From Arthrobacter sp. (lineage in GTDB: Bacteria > Actinomycetota > Actinomycetes > Actinomycetales > Micrococcaceae), in contig JASLBS010000152.1 in assembly GCA_030146405.1 (NCBI GenBank), forward strand, positions 1 through 27,853: a stretch of DNA of 27,853 bases. Reading direction: 5' to 3'. The position numbers were made by a program, and so were the translations under genes. This document shows positions 16,496-23,687 of the stretch, piece after piece (within the stretch, counting starts at the first letter, position 1; every line of letters begins with the position of its first letter). The notes below the pieces were generated by a model. That model worked only from the letters and a program-made list of their open reading frames with translations. It searched no databases and was not told where the DNA came from.

Positions 16496-18442
16496 TTAGG
16501 CGCCCGGAAGCACGGCGAGCACCGCCGTGCGGAAGCTGTTGCACCGCGCCACCTCGTCCTCGATCGCACGGCCCACCACGTCCTCGGCAACGCGTGCACA
16601 GGAGGCCAGCAGACGGCGTCTTACCCTCGCCGCGCGCCGGGACGCGCCCCAGCGTGCGAGGAGCGCCCCCACGACCCCGAGCAGTATCCCGGTGAGCGCT
16701 CCACTCAGGATCAGCAGTGTCGGGAGAGGGAAACCCTCCACGCGGGGGACCTCGACCACCGGTAGCTGCAGGAAAGCGAGGACCGCCAGGACGCCGAGCC
16801 AGGCCAGCCCTCCGACGAGCGCCGCGAAGGCCACCCACTGCAGGGATGCGATGATCGTCCACCAGCCGCGACGCCCCGTCTCGAGATCCGTTCCCGTGAC
16901 GGCGGTATCGAGGGCATCCGTGAGCTCGCCCGAGGTGGTCCGGGCCGCATCGCGGATGGAGGAGTTCCACGGTTCGGCGACGTCGCCGGCAGCCGCGTCC
17001 CCGAACACCCTGAGGGCATGGAGCACCCTGGCTCCCTGGGCCGGCTGCGCGACAGGCAGCGAGGAGCGCCGCAGCTCGGGCGCGAGGTCCGCCCTGCGCA
17101 GGTTGAGCCTCCGCAGCGGATCAGGCCGCAGGGCACCCAGCCAGCGTGTCACGGGCCAGCCCATGACACGCCGGGCGTCCCGACGGTAGGAGCCACGCAC
17201 GGCATCGACCACCATCGGAACCCCGGCAGCAGCACCGAGCTCCTCGGCGAGGGATGCCCTCGCCCCGGCGGAAGGCACGGCCACCGGGTCTGCGGGGACG
17301 AACGGGAGGAGTTCGGTGGCTGCACGGACGGCATCTGCCGCCAGGCGCCGGGTGGCTGCGGCTCTGCCCTCGGCGATCGACGAGATGGCTGCGGCGAGCT
17401 CCGGCACCCCCTCGCCCGTGCGGGCGGACACCGGCAGCACGACGACGCCGGGCAGTCCCTCGTCGGCGAGGATCCGGGCGAGTGATCCTCGCACGTCGTC
17501 GAGCTCCTGGTGGGTGAGCCGATCCGCCTGGTTCAGGGCCACGAGGGTGACCGACTCATGGGTGGCGAGGGGAGCGAGGAAGCCGTGGTGCAGGGCGGCA
17601 TCGGCGTACTTCTGCGGATCGACCACCCAGAGCAGCACGTCCACCTGACCCGTGAGACGCTCGACGGTCTCCCGGTGTGCAGCGGTGGTGGAGTCGAAAT
17701 CGGGCAGGTCCAGGAGGATCAGGCCCGCCGCTGGTCCGGCCGTACGGGACGGGGCACCCGTCATCCCGATGTTCGGGGCAGCAGCCGGCGCGAGGGTACG
17801 CCGTCCCGGACGCATCCATCTCCATCGAGCGGGCTGCCTCGACGTACCCGCTGCCCGAGGACGCCCCAGGATCCGTCGGTACCAGCGTGGAGAGCCTGCG
17901 TCCGGGGTGCCGTCGTCCGACCCACCGGGCGACACCTCATCCGATTCCGGCACCCCGTCGGGAACACGCGCGGCGGTGCGTCGCCCGGTCCTCCGGTCCG
18001 TGTCAGGAGCAGAGCCGCTGTTCGCAGGCAACCGCTCGGCAGCGATCGGCCGTCCCAGTGCGGCGCCGTCGGGTAGTTCCACGCGTCGGGAGACCTCGAG
18101 CCAGTCGAGCAGCTCGGCGCTCCCCTCCTGCCCCCAGACCAGGGCAAGTGGCTCCGACGTCGTGGGCCTGCGTGCTGCGACCCGGGCGGCGTCGGTACCA
18201 CTCAGCGCGTTCACCAGCGAGGACTTGCCACTGCCGGTGGGACCGAACACCCCCACGACGGTGTGTGCTGCGGACAGCAGGCGTCGGTCACCCGCCCGTT
18301 CCAGGACCGCGAGGAGGTTCTCGAGCTGCGCCGCGGGTACCCTGTCGGCGCCCAGCCGATGAGCGGAGTGCAACCGGTCCAGCGACTGGGCGAGGGAGTC
18401 GCCCTCCACCTGCTCGGTCATCGACCCGGGGGCGCCACTCAC
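16496..18442 (-). CDS. Membrane-anchored GTPase, second of a tandem pair
   Basis: A 648-residue P-loop GTPase. Walker A GPTGSGKS is at 67-74, a G2-like RPTTS at 92-96, G3 DLPD at 245-248 and G4 NQAD at 304-307. An unusual low-complexity insert rich in Pro, Arg, Ser and Gly (about 135-235) lies between G2 and G3. Two hydrophobic segments, around WWTIIASLQWVAFAALVGGL and LPTLLILSGALTGILLGVVG, predict a C-terminal membrane hairpin. Overall it resembles YfjP/dynamin-like bacterial GTPases. GTG 18442 overlaps the upstream GTPase stop (GTGA) and has the Shine-Dalgarno GAGGGAGA; ATG 18421 is an alternative. The long open frame upstream of 18442 is only read-through over the first GTPase. The function is unknown; a role in membrane remodelling or septation is an inference from paired dynamin-like proteins such as Streptomyces DynA/DynB. 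Confidence 0.82.
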   Translation of the reverse strand: MSGAPGSMTEQVEGDSLAQSLDRLHSAHRLGADRVPAAQLENLLAVLERAGDRRLLSAAHTVVGVFGPTGSGKSSLVNALSGTDAARVAARRPTTSEPLALVWGQEGSAELLDWLEVSRRVELPDGAALGRPIAAERLPANSGSAPDTDRRTGRRTAARVPDGVPESDEVSPGGSDDGTPDAGSPRWYRRILGRPRAAGTSRQPARWRWMRPGRRTLAPAAAPNIGMTGAPSRTAGPAAGLILLDLPDFDSTTAAHRETVERLTGQVDVLLWVVDPQKYADAALHHGFLAPLATHESVTLVALNQADRLTHQELDDVRGSLARILADEGLPGVVVLPVSARTGEGVPELAAAISSIAEGRAAATRRLAADAVRAATELLPFVPADPVAVPSAGARASLAEELGAAAGVPMVVDAVRGSYRRDARRVMGWPVTRWLGALRPDPLRRLNLRRADLAPELRRSSLPVAQPAQGARVLHALRVFGDAAAGDVAEPWNSSIRDAARTTSGELTDALDTAVTGTDLETGRRGWWTIIASLQWVAFAALVGGLAWLGVLAVLAFLQLPVVEVPRVEGFPLPTLLILSGALTGILLGVVGALLARWGASRRAARVRRRLLASCARVAEDVVGRAIEDEVARCNSFRTAVLAVLPGA

Positions 18443-20217
18443 CGGCTGTCTCCCTCGCCTGCGGCATGTCCACCAGGCACCGCTCCTCGGAGCTGCTGTG
18501 ACAGGACCCGGAGTTCCTCCGCCGACGTCTGGTGCGTCAGAGGCTCGAGTCGGCCCTCGAAGACTGCCCGCTCGTGGCGCAGGAGGCCCTCCACACGCTC
18601 GGACAGATTCGTCCTCGCCGTCGTCGTCAGGCGCCGTACCGCGTCGTCCCCGAAGACGGCCTCGAGTAGTTTCTGCCCCACGACGGCGGAGGCTCCGGCG
18701 ATGCCCAGCTCTCCCCCACTCAGCCCACCCGTGGATGCGAAGACCACCACCATCAGCGCCACGGCGATGCCGTTGACGCCGAAGGAGAGCATGCGCGCGG
18801 TGAAGCGCTTGGTGGCCCCCTCGCTCTGCACGAGGTGGAGCAGGTCCACCTGCCATGCCCTGATCTCCCGGGCCACCTGCTCGGAGAACGCATCCGCGGG
18901 CCAGGCCGGCAGACCCACGAGCAGGTTGTCGCCCCCCTGTTCGGCACGCCACCGGCGACGGGTCGACTCCTCGGCCCGTGCTGCCTGCTCCACGATCACG
19001 GTCTGCAGGCCACTGCCGATGGCCTCGGCGACGGTGGCGGCAGGAGCCGGACGGCCGGTGAAGAATCCACCGATCCGGTCGCGCGTCCGGCCGATCCGCG
19101 ATTCCAGACCCCGCATGAACTCACCCGTCCCCACGAAGTCCTGCCAGCGGGCCAACACCTCGCCGCGCAGTAGCCGGCCGTCCTCGGTCGCCGCGAGGAC
19201 GTCCGCAAGCGCTTCCCGGTACGCTGCGTCCACCGTTCCCCGCAGGGCGTCCCCCACCGACTGCTCCTGGCGGACGACCTCCGCGATCCGGTCGATCTGC
19301 TCCGCGAGCGCCCGCAGCGCGCCCTGCACGGTGCGCCGCGCGATCTCCCGGCGACCCTCTGCATCCGAGGCGAGCGCCTGCAGCCACCGCGTGATCGGGT
19401 CGATCACCTCGGCGGGCAGCAGCTTCGACGGTTCCAGCCGAACCTCCGGAATCACGAAGATCGGGGCGTGCCCGAGATTCTCGGCGGAGAGGAGCGTCAG
19501 CAGATCCTCACGGATCTCCTCCTCCACACCGGGTGGAACGCGGTCGAGGACGACCGCCACGAGCACGTCCCGGCGGCCTGCCTCCGCGAGCAGGCGCCAG
19601 GGAACTGCGTCCGCGTACCGGTTGGCCGTCGTCACGAAAAGCCACAGATCAGCCGCTGCCAGCAGTTGCCCGGCGAGTCTCCGATTCTCGTCGGCGATGG
19701 AGTCCACATCGGGGGCGTCGAGCAGGGCCAACCCGGGTGGCAACGCCGTCGTCGGGCGCAACAGCAACGTGTTCGCTCCACTACCCGCCGTGCCGGGGAC
19801 CACTCCCCCGGTAGCATCGCCGTCGTCGCCCGCCCACCGCACACGCTGCAGCGTGGGTAGCACGCGCGCGTCGTCGAACCACCCGGCGTCGTCGGGGTGA
19901 TGGAGCAGGAGCGGTTGCCGGGTGGTGGGGCGGACCGCGCCTGCGGCTGACACCACCCTGCCCACCAGCGCGTTCACGAGGGTCGACTTGCCGGCTCCCG
20001 TGGACCCGCCCACCACGGCGATGAGGGGCGCATCGAGGCTCGCCAGCCTCGGCAGGATGTAGTCGGTCAGCTGAGCGTGCGCGGCGCCCGCGGAACGCCG
20101 CGCGTCCACGGAGGCGGGAAGGACAAGGGGGAAGGTGAGACTCTCGAGTGCGTCCCGAACGTCCCGCAGCAGCGGAGGGAGCCCCCGGGTCTCGGGAGCT
20201 GGGGACGGTGCGGTCAT
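18439..20217 (-). CDS. Dynamin-like GTPase, first of a tandem pair
   Basis: A 592-residue P-loop GTPase. Walker A GSTGAGKS is at 71-78, a G2-like RPTTR at 96-100, and G3 DAPD at 167-170. The position of G4 reads LDRV instead of NKxD, so guanine specificity is not certain. Long helical stretches follow (about 260-470). A single hydrophobic region (about GVNGIAVALMVVVFASTGG) and a Gly-rich segment lie near 500-530. ATG 20217 lacks a Shine-Dalgarno; CATGAT (20229-20224) sits 6 nt upstream as a possible -10 of a leaderless transcript. It is translationally coupled to the second GTPase. The two share the DxPD form of G3, suggesting they act together, perhaps as a heteromer. Confidence 0.82.
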   Translation of the reverse strand: MTAPSPAPETRGLPPLLRDVRDALESLTFPLVLPASVDARRSAGAAHAQLTDYILPRLASLDAPLIAVVGGSTGAGKSTLVNALVGRVVSAAGAVRPTTRQPLLLHHPDDAGWFDDARVLPTLQRVRWAGDDGDATGGVVPGTAGSGANTLLLRPTTALPPGLALLDAPDVDSIADENRRLAGQLLAAADLWLFVTTANRYADAVPWRLLAEAGRRDVLVAVVLDRVPPGVEEEIREDLLTLLSAENLGHAPIFVIPEVRLEPSKLLPAEVIDPITRWLQALASDAEGRREIARRTVQGALRALAEQIDRIAEVVRQEQSVGDALRGTVDAAYREALADVLAATEDGRLLRGEVLARWQDFVGTGEFMRGLESRIGRTRDRIGGFFTGRPAPAATVAEAIGSGLQTVIVEQAARAEESTRRRWRAEQGGDNLLVGLPAWPADAFSEQVAREIRAWQVDLLHLVQSEGATKRFTARMLSFGVNGIAVALMVVVFASTGGLSGGELGIAGASAVVGQKLLEAVFGDDAVRRLTTTARTNLSERVEGLLRHERAVFEGRLEPLTHQTSAEELRVLSQQLRGAVPGGHAAGEGDSR

Positions 20218-20309
20218 GGCACCATCATGCCAGCAGACCTTTCGGGGTCCCGCTGTCCCACAGGTCGCCATGCCCGCGGGGCCCACTCCGTACTGACTGC
20301 TTAAACCAC

Positions 20310-20343
20310 GATTCCCCGGACATCGAGTGATGTCCGGGGAATC
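20310..20343 (-). terminator. Terminator of the tRNA-Gln/tRNA-Glu transcript
   Basis: A 15-bp perfect stem (GATTCCCCGGACATC at 20310-20324, complement at 20329-20343) has a 4-nt loop. On the minus strand it follows tRNA-Glu by about 20 nt and is followed by GTGGTTTAAG. It is one of the strongest hairpins in the window. Confidence 0.85.
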
Positions 20344-20364
20344 CTGTATCCCGAAGGATGATGG

Positions 20365-20437
20365 TGACCCCAGCGGGATTCGAACCCGCGTTACCGCCGT
20401 GAGAGGGCAGCGTACTAGGCCGCTATACGATGGGGCC
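20365..20437 (-). tRNA. tRNA-Glu (anticodon CUC)
   Basis: A 73-nt tRNA. The acceptor GGCCCCA pairs with TGGGGTC. The T-arm has GGTTCGAATCC. The anticodon loop CTCTCAC is closed by CTGCC/GGCGG and reads CUC. The genome encodes CCA directly after the discriminator A (20364-20362). It lies downstream of tRNA-Gln on the same strand. Confidence 0.96.
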
Positions 20438-20503
20438 AGTACTTTTCAACTTTACTACTATTTCGGTGATGCTCATGCCATCCGACCCTGGGGCAGGATT
20501 GCG

Positions 20504-20575
20504 CTGGGGTACCAGGACTCGAACCTAGAATGTTGGTACCAGAAACCAGTGTGTTGCCAATTACACCATACCCCA
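20504..20575 (-). tRNA. tRNA-Gln (anticodon CUG)
   Basis: A 72-nt tRNA. The acceptor TGGGGTA pairs with TACCCCA and the discriminator is G. The T-arm has GGTTCGAGTCC. The loop TTCTGGT reads CUG. CCA is not encoded. The outermost anticodon-stem pair (27-43) reads C and A, a mismatch. In many actinobacteria this tRNA is first charged with glutamate by GltX and then amidated by GatCAB. Confidence 0.95.
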
Positions 20576-20640
20576 ATGGCACTTTTCGAAGCCCGATACC
20601 GCTGGGTCTCGTTCGCGTAACCGCTCCGCGCCGAGAAACA

Positions 20641-20670
20641 ACTTTACCGGACAAGGGGCGAGAACTGCAA
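20641..20670 (-). promoter_or_regulatory. Candidate promoter of the tRNA-Gln/tRNA-Glu genes
   Basis: On the minus strand TTGCAG (20670-20665) and TAAAGT (20646-20641) are spaced 18 bp, about 65 bp before tRNA-Gln. It lies downstream of the gltX terminator, as expected for an independent tRNA unit. Confidence 0.35.
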
Positions 20671-20719
20671 AACGGCCTTGCTCCCCCGCTTCTCCCCTGC
20701 TGCTGGTCCGGCCCCCATC

Positions 20720-20749
20720 GAGGGGGCAGGGCGAACGCCCCGCCCCCTC
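20720..20749 (-). terminator. Terminator after gltX
   Basis: GAGGGGGC (20720-20727) pairs with GCCCCCTC (20742-20749). An A-C mismatch separates this from an inner GGGC/GCCC stem with a GAAC tetraloop. It begins 38 nt beyond the gltX stop. Confidence 0.65.
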
Positions 20750-20786
20750 CCCGGCCCGGTGCCGGGAGCGTAGCTCCCCGAGGCGC

Positions 20787-22295
20787 TCAGGCCATGGACG
20801 CCCGCAGGGCTCGGACGCGTGCCATCGAGGACTCGCGCCCGAGGATCACCATCGACTCGAACAAGGGCGGGGAGACCCGCCGACCCGTGATGGCGGTCCG
20901 CACCGGCCCGAAGGCGAGCCGAGGCTTGAGGCCCAGGGTGTCCACGAGCGCGGACCGGAGGGCCGCCTGGATCGACTCGACATCCCACCCCTCGCACTCC
21001 TCGAGTGCTCCGACGGCTGCATCCAGCACCTCCCCGAGGTTCTCGGGAAGCCCCTTCCGCGCATCGTCGGCGATATCGACGGCGTCGTCGGCCTTGAAGA
21101 GGAAGCCGACCATCTCGGGGGCCTCCCCGAGGAGGGTGATGCGCTCCTGGATCAGTGGAGCGACCTCGGCGACGAGGTGCAGCTGCTTGTCGGTCGGTTC
21201 GGCATCGACGAGACCGGCGGCAGCGAGGTAGGGCAACAGCCGTGAGCGGAACTCGGCAGGATCAAGCAGCCTGACGTGCGTACCGTTGATGGCCTCCGCC
21301 TTCTTGAGGTCGAAACGCGCGGGGTTCGCCAGGACGTCGCGGACGTCGAACTTCTCGACGAGCTGTTCCACCGAGAAGATGTCCTCGTCCGCGGACAGAC
21401 TCCAGCCGAGCAGCGACAGGTAGTTCAGGAGGCCCTCGCGGATGAAGCCCCGCTCACGGTGCAGGAAGAGGTTCGATTCGGGATCCCGCTTCGAGAGCTT
21501 CTTGTTGCCCTGCCCCATCACGTACGGCAGGTGCCCGAAGAGCGGCATGTAGCGCGCGACGCCGATGTCGATCAGCGCCCGGTACAGGGCCACCTGGCGC
21601 GGTGTGGAGGACAGGAGGTCCTCACCGCGGAGCACATGGGTGATGCCCATGAGTGCGTCGTCGACGGGGTTCACCAGGGTGTAGAGCGGCGCCCCGTTCG
21701 CGCGCACGACGGCGAAATCGGGCACACTACCCGCACGGAAGGTGATCTCGCCACGGACGAGATCCGTGAAGGTGATGTCCTCGTCCGGCATCCGCAGTCG
21801 GAGGACCGCCGGCCGACCAGCCGCCCGGAAGTCTTCCTTCTGCTCGTCCGTCAGGTCGCGGTCGTGGTTGTCGTAGCCGATCTTCACGTCGCGTCCGGCC
21901 GCCCGGTGTCGCTCCTCGACCTCTTCCGGCGTCGAGAACGATTCGTACAGGTATCCGGCATCCACCAGCCGCCGGACGACGTCCTGGTACAGGTCGCTCC
22001 GCTGGGACTGTCGGTAGGGCGCGTGCGGACCACCCACCTCCACTCCCTCGTCCCAGTCGATGCCGAGCCAGGTCATCGCTTCGAGGAGCTGCTGGTAGCT
22101 CTCCTCGCTGTCCCGGGCAGCGTCCGTGTCCTCGATCCGGAAGATGAGCTTGCCGCCCGTGTGGCGGGCGTACGCCCAATTGAACAGCGCCGTCCGGATC
22201 AGCCCGACGTGCGGGGTGCCGGTCGGCGAGGGGCAGAAGCGTACCCGGACGGAGGTGGCTTCATTGACGGTGGGGATCTCTGCGGCTGTAGTCAT
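20787..22295 (-). CDS. gltX: Glutamyl-tRNA synthetase
   Basis: A 502-residue class I synthetase that charges tRNA-Glu. The ATP-binding HIGH motif appears as PSPTGTPHVG at 22-31 and KMSKS as KLSKR at 266-270. FRIEDTD (52-58) and YTLVNPVDDALMGITHVLRGED are also typical. The C-terminal anticodon-binding domain (about 350-502) is complete. Actinobacterial GltX is usually non-discriminating and also charges tRNA-Gln with glutamate; the adjacent tRNA-Gln and tRNA-Glu fit that, but the sequence alone does not prove it. No Shine-Dalgarno precedes ATG 22295; TAGACT lies 9 nt upstream. Confidence 0.96.
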   Translation of the reverse strand: MTTAAEIPTVNEATSVRVRFCPSPTGTPHVGLIRTALFNWAYARHTGGKLIFRIEDTDAARDSEESYQQLLEAMTWLGIDWDEGVEVGGPHAPYRQSQRSDLYQDVVRRLVDAGYLYESFSTPEEVEERHRAAGRDVKIGYDNHDRDLTDEQKEDFRAAGRPAVLRLRMPDEDITFTDLVRGEITFRAGSVPDFAVVRANGAPLYTLVNPVDDALMGITHVLRGEDLLSSTPRQVALYRALIDIGVARYMPLFGHLPYVMGQGNKKLSKRDPESNLFLHRERGFIREGLLNYLSLLGWSLSADEDIFSVEQLVEKFDVRDVLANPARFDLKKAEAINGTHVRLLDPAEFRSRLLPYLAAAGLVDAEPTDKQLHLVAEVAPLIQERITLLGEAPEMVGFLFKADDAVDIADDARKGLPENLGEVLDAAVGALEECEGWDVESIQAALRSALVDTLGLKPRLAFGPVRTAITGRRVSPPLFESMVILGRESSMARVRALRASMA

Positions 22296-22297
22296 GG

Positions 22298-22320
22298 TGG
22301 TCCAAGTCTAGGTGGGACCA
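22298..22320 (-). promoter_or_regulatory. gltX -10 element within a small dyad
   Basis: On the minus strand TAGACT (22310-22305) lies 9 nt from the gltX ATG, which suggests a near-leaderless mRNA. It sits between the arms of an inverted repeat, TGGTCC (22298-22303) and GGACCA (22315-22320), which might bind a regulator. Confidence 0.4.
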
Positions 22321-22375
22321 CTCCGATTCCAGCCCCCACAGGGCTGTCGGACAGACCCGGCTGCGGGCGCGGGCG

Positions 22376-23149
22376 CTAGCGTCGCGCCGGGTTGGACAAC
22401 CGGCCGATTCCCTCGATGTCGACGTCGAACCGCTGGCCATCGGCGATCATGCCCACGCCGGCGGGGGTACCCGTGAGGATGATGTCACCCGGGAGCAGGG
22501 TGAAGGCCTGCGACACGTAGGACACCAACTCGCGCGCGCCCCAGATCATGTCGCTCGTGGAGCCGTCCTGGCGAAGGTCACCGTCGAGGGTGCCCTGGAC
22601 ACTCAGGTTCTCCGGATCGAGCTCGGTCTCGATCCACGGTCCGATCGGGCAGGACGTGTCGAAGCCCTTGGCCCGCGCCCACTGGTCGTCCGTCTTCTGC
22701 ACATCACGCGCCGTGAGGTCATTGGCGCAGGTGTAGCCGAAGACCACGTCGTCCACCCGTTCGAGGGGCACGTCCTTGCAGATACGGCCGATGACCACCG
22801 CGAGCTCGGCCTCGTAGGAGATCTGGTCCGAGAAGGAGGGCAGCATGATGGGGTCACCCGGGCCGACCACCGAGGTGTTGGGCTTGAGGAACATCAGGGG
22901 TGCGGCCGGCGTGTCGCTTCCCATCTCGGCGATGTGGTCCGCATAGTTACGGCCGATGCCGATCACCTTGCTGCGCGGTATGACGGGGGCCAGGAGCCGG
23001 ACGTCGTCGAGAGCGTGGCGCACCCCGGTCAGCTGGACGCCGGCGTAGAAAGGATCGCCCTGGATGACGGCGACCTCCTCGCTTCCAGCCGGTCCTTCGA
23101 CTACGCCGAACAGTGGGTCATCGTCTATGACAAAGCGTGCAATTCGCAT
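22376..23149 (-). CDS. Fumarylacetoacetate hydrolase (FAH)-family protein
   Basis: A 257-residue FAH-fold protein. The N-terminal cap holds VIGIGRNYADHIAEMG (62-77). The metal site is formed by Glu113 and Glu115 in ISYEAELAVVIG and Asp144 in CANDLTARD. ILTGTPAGVGM closes the core. Relatives hydrolyse acylpyruvates, decarboxylate oxaloacetate or hydrate ketopentenoates with Mg2+ or Mn2+; the substrate is not predictable. It lies 80 bp upstream of gltX on the same strand. ATG 23149 has no Shine-Dalgarno but has TAGGCT 7 nt upstream, so the mRNA is probably leaderless. Confidence 0.9.
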   Translation of the reverse strand: MRIARFVIDDDPLFGVVEGPAGSEEVAVIQGDPFYAGVQLTGVRHALDDVRLLAPVIPRSKVIGIGRNYADHIAEMGSDTPAAPLMFLKPNTSVVGPGDPIMLPSFSDQISYEAELAVVIGRICKDVPLERVDDVVFGYTCANDLTARDVQKTDDQWARAKGFDTSCPIGPWIETELDPENLSVQGTLDGDLRQDGSTSDMIWGARELVSYVSQAFTLLPGDIILTGTPAGVGMIADGQRFDVDIEGIGRLSNPARR

Positions 23150-23156
23150 GACGCCC

Positions 23157-23162
23157 AGCCTA
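23157..23162 (-). promoter_or_regulatory. -10 element of the FAH-family gene (leaderless)
   Basis: TAGGCT (23162-23157) is separated by 7 nt from the ATG at 23149, the spacing expected when transcription begins at the A of the start codon. No Shine-Dalgarno is present. Confidence 0.5.
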
Positions 23163-23218
23163 GCGCGCCCTGGCGGGGAGTCCTTCGGTGTCACGAGATC
23201 GACGATCTGGACGCAGAA

Positions 23219-23262
23219 ATGCCGCGGACACTCCCTCCCCAAGACGAGGGTGCCCGCGGCAT
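23219..23262 (-). terminator. Terminator of the small exported-peptide gene
   Basis: ATGCCGCGG (23219-23227) pairs perfectly with CCGCGGCAT (23254-23262), with an inner imperfect CAC..CCTC/GAGG.GTG stem. On the minus strand it ends in ATTTCTGCG. It lies about 70 nt past the stop of the 46-residue gene and before the FAH promoter. Confidence 0.6.
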
Positions 23263-23329
23263 CAGTTCTACTTCACAACATGTTTACTACCGGAATCGGA
23301 CTAGATTGCCGGGCGACGGGGATCCGCCT

Positions 23330-23470
23330 CTAGAAGGGCCAGTTACCAACACGGTCAGTTGATACGACCGGGCTCGTCGTTGTCTTCGACACGGGCGCAG
23401 CATTCGCCGCAGTGGCACCGCCGACGACGACGAGAGAGGCAAGGAGCAGGGCAGACGTAAGACGCTTCAT
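23330..23470 (-). CDS. 46-residue exported peptide precursor (candidate signalling propeptide)
   Basis: This is a short gene I found by translating the minus strand. It starts MKRLTSALLLASLVVVGG and ends VSTDRVGNWPF before TAG. Residues 1-24 form a classic Sec signal: a basic n-region, about 14 hydrophobic residues, and an ANA-A cleavage site after residue 24. The mature product would be 22 residues with no cysteine. Expression signals are good: the Shine-Dalgarno GAAGGA (23485-23480) lies 9 nt before ATG 23470, and a hairpin terminator follows at 23219-23262. It is divergent from a TPR-like protein lacking an output domain. By analogy with Phr and PapR propeptides the C-terminal residues (for example VGNWPF) could be the signal, but this is a hypothesis. 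It may instead be a small structural or antimicrobial peptide. Confidence 0.7.
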   Translation of the reverse strand: MKRLTSALLLASLVVVGGATAANAAPVSKTTTSPVVSTDRVGNWPF

Positions 23471-23687
23471 AACGGAGTTTCCTTCAGTTTGATCAACAGT
23501 GGTGGAGAGATCGCGGGTATACCACAGACCGCTTGAGAATCATCGTAAGCCACACCAGGCACTTTAGTAACATCTTGGGTGAAAATTTCGTTTGTTCTCT
23601 GTTTTTTCGTCAATCCGATGGTATTGCTGAGGTCAGACGCGAATAATGGGACCGTCATCGCCACCCACAAAAGAGCTGCAGGGATCA
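23471..23687. promoter_or_regulatory. AT-rich divergent intergenic region
   Basis: These 217 bp separate the exported-peptide gene (-) from the TPR-like gene (+) and are much richer in A and T than the window as a whole. They contain the palindromes TTGATCAA (23489-23496) and GGTATACC (23516-23523). The latter overlaps a -10-like TATACC on the minus strand. A T-rich run lies at about 23588-23608. No promoter could be assigned confidently to either gene. Confidence 0.4.

Noticed and set aside
18263..19900. 545-codon frame antisense to the first GTPase
   Set aside because: It is a Ser/Arg/Ala-rich shadow opposite a P-loop GTPase with conserved motifs.
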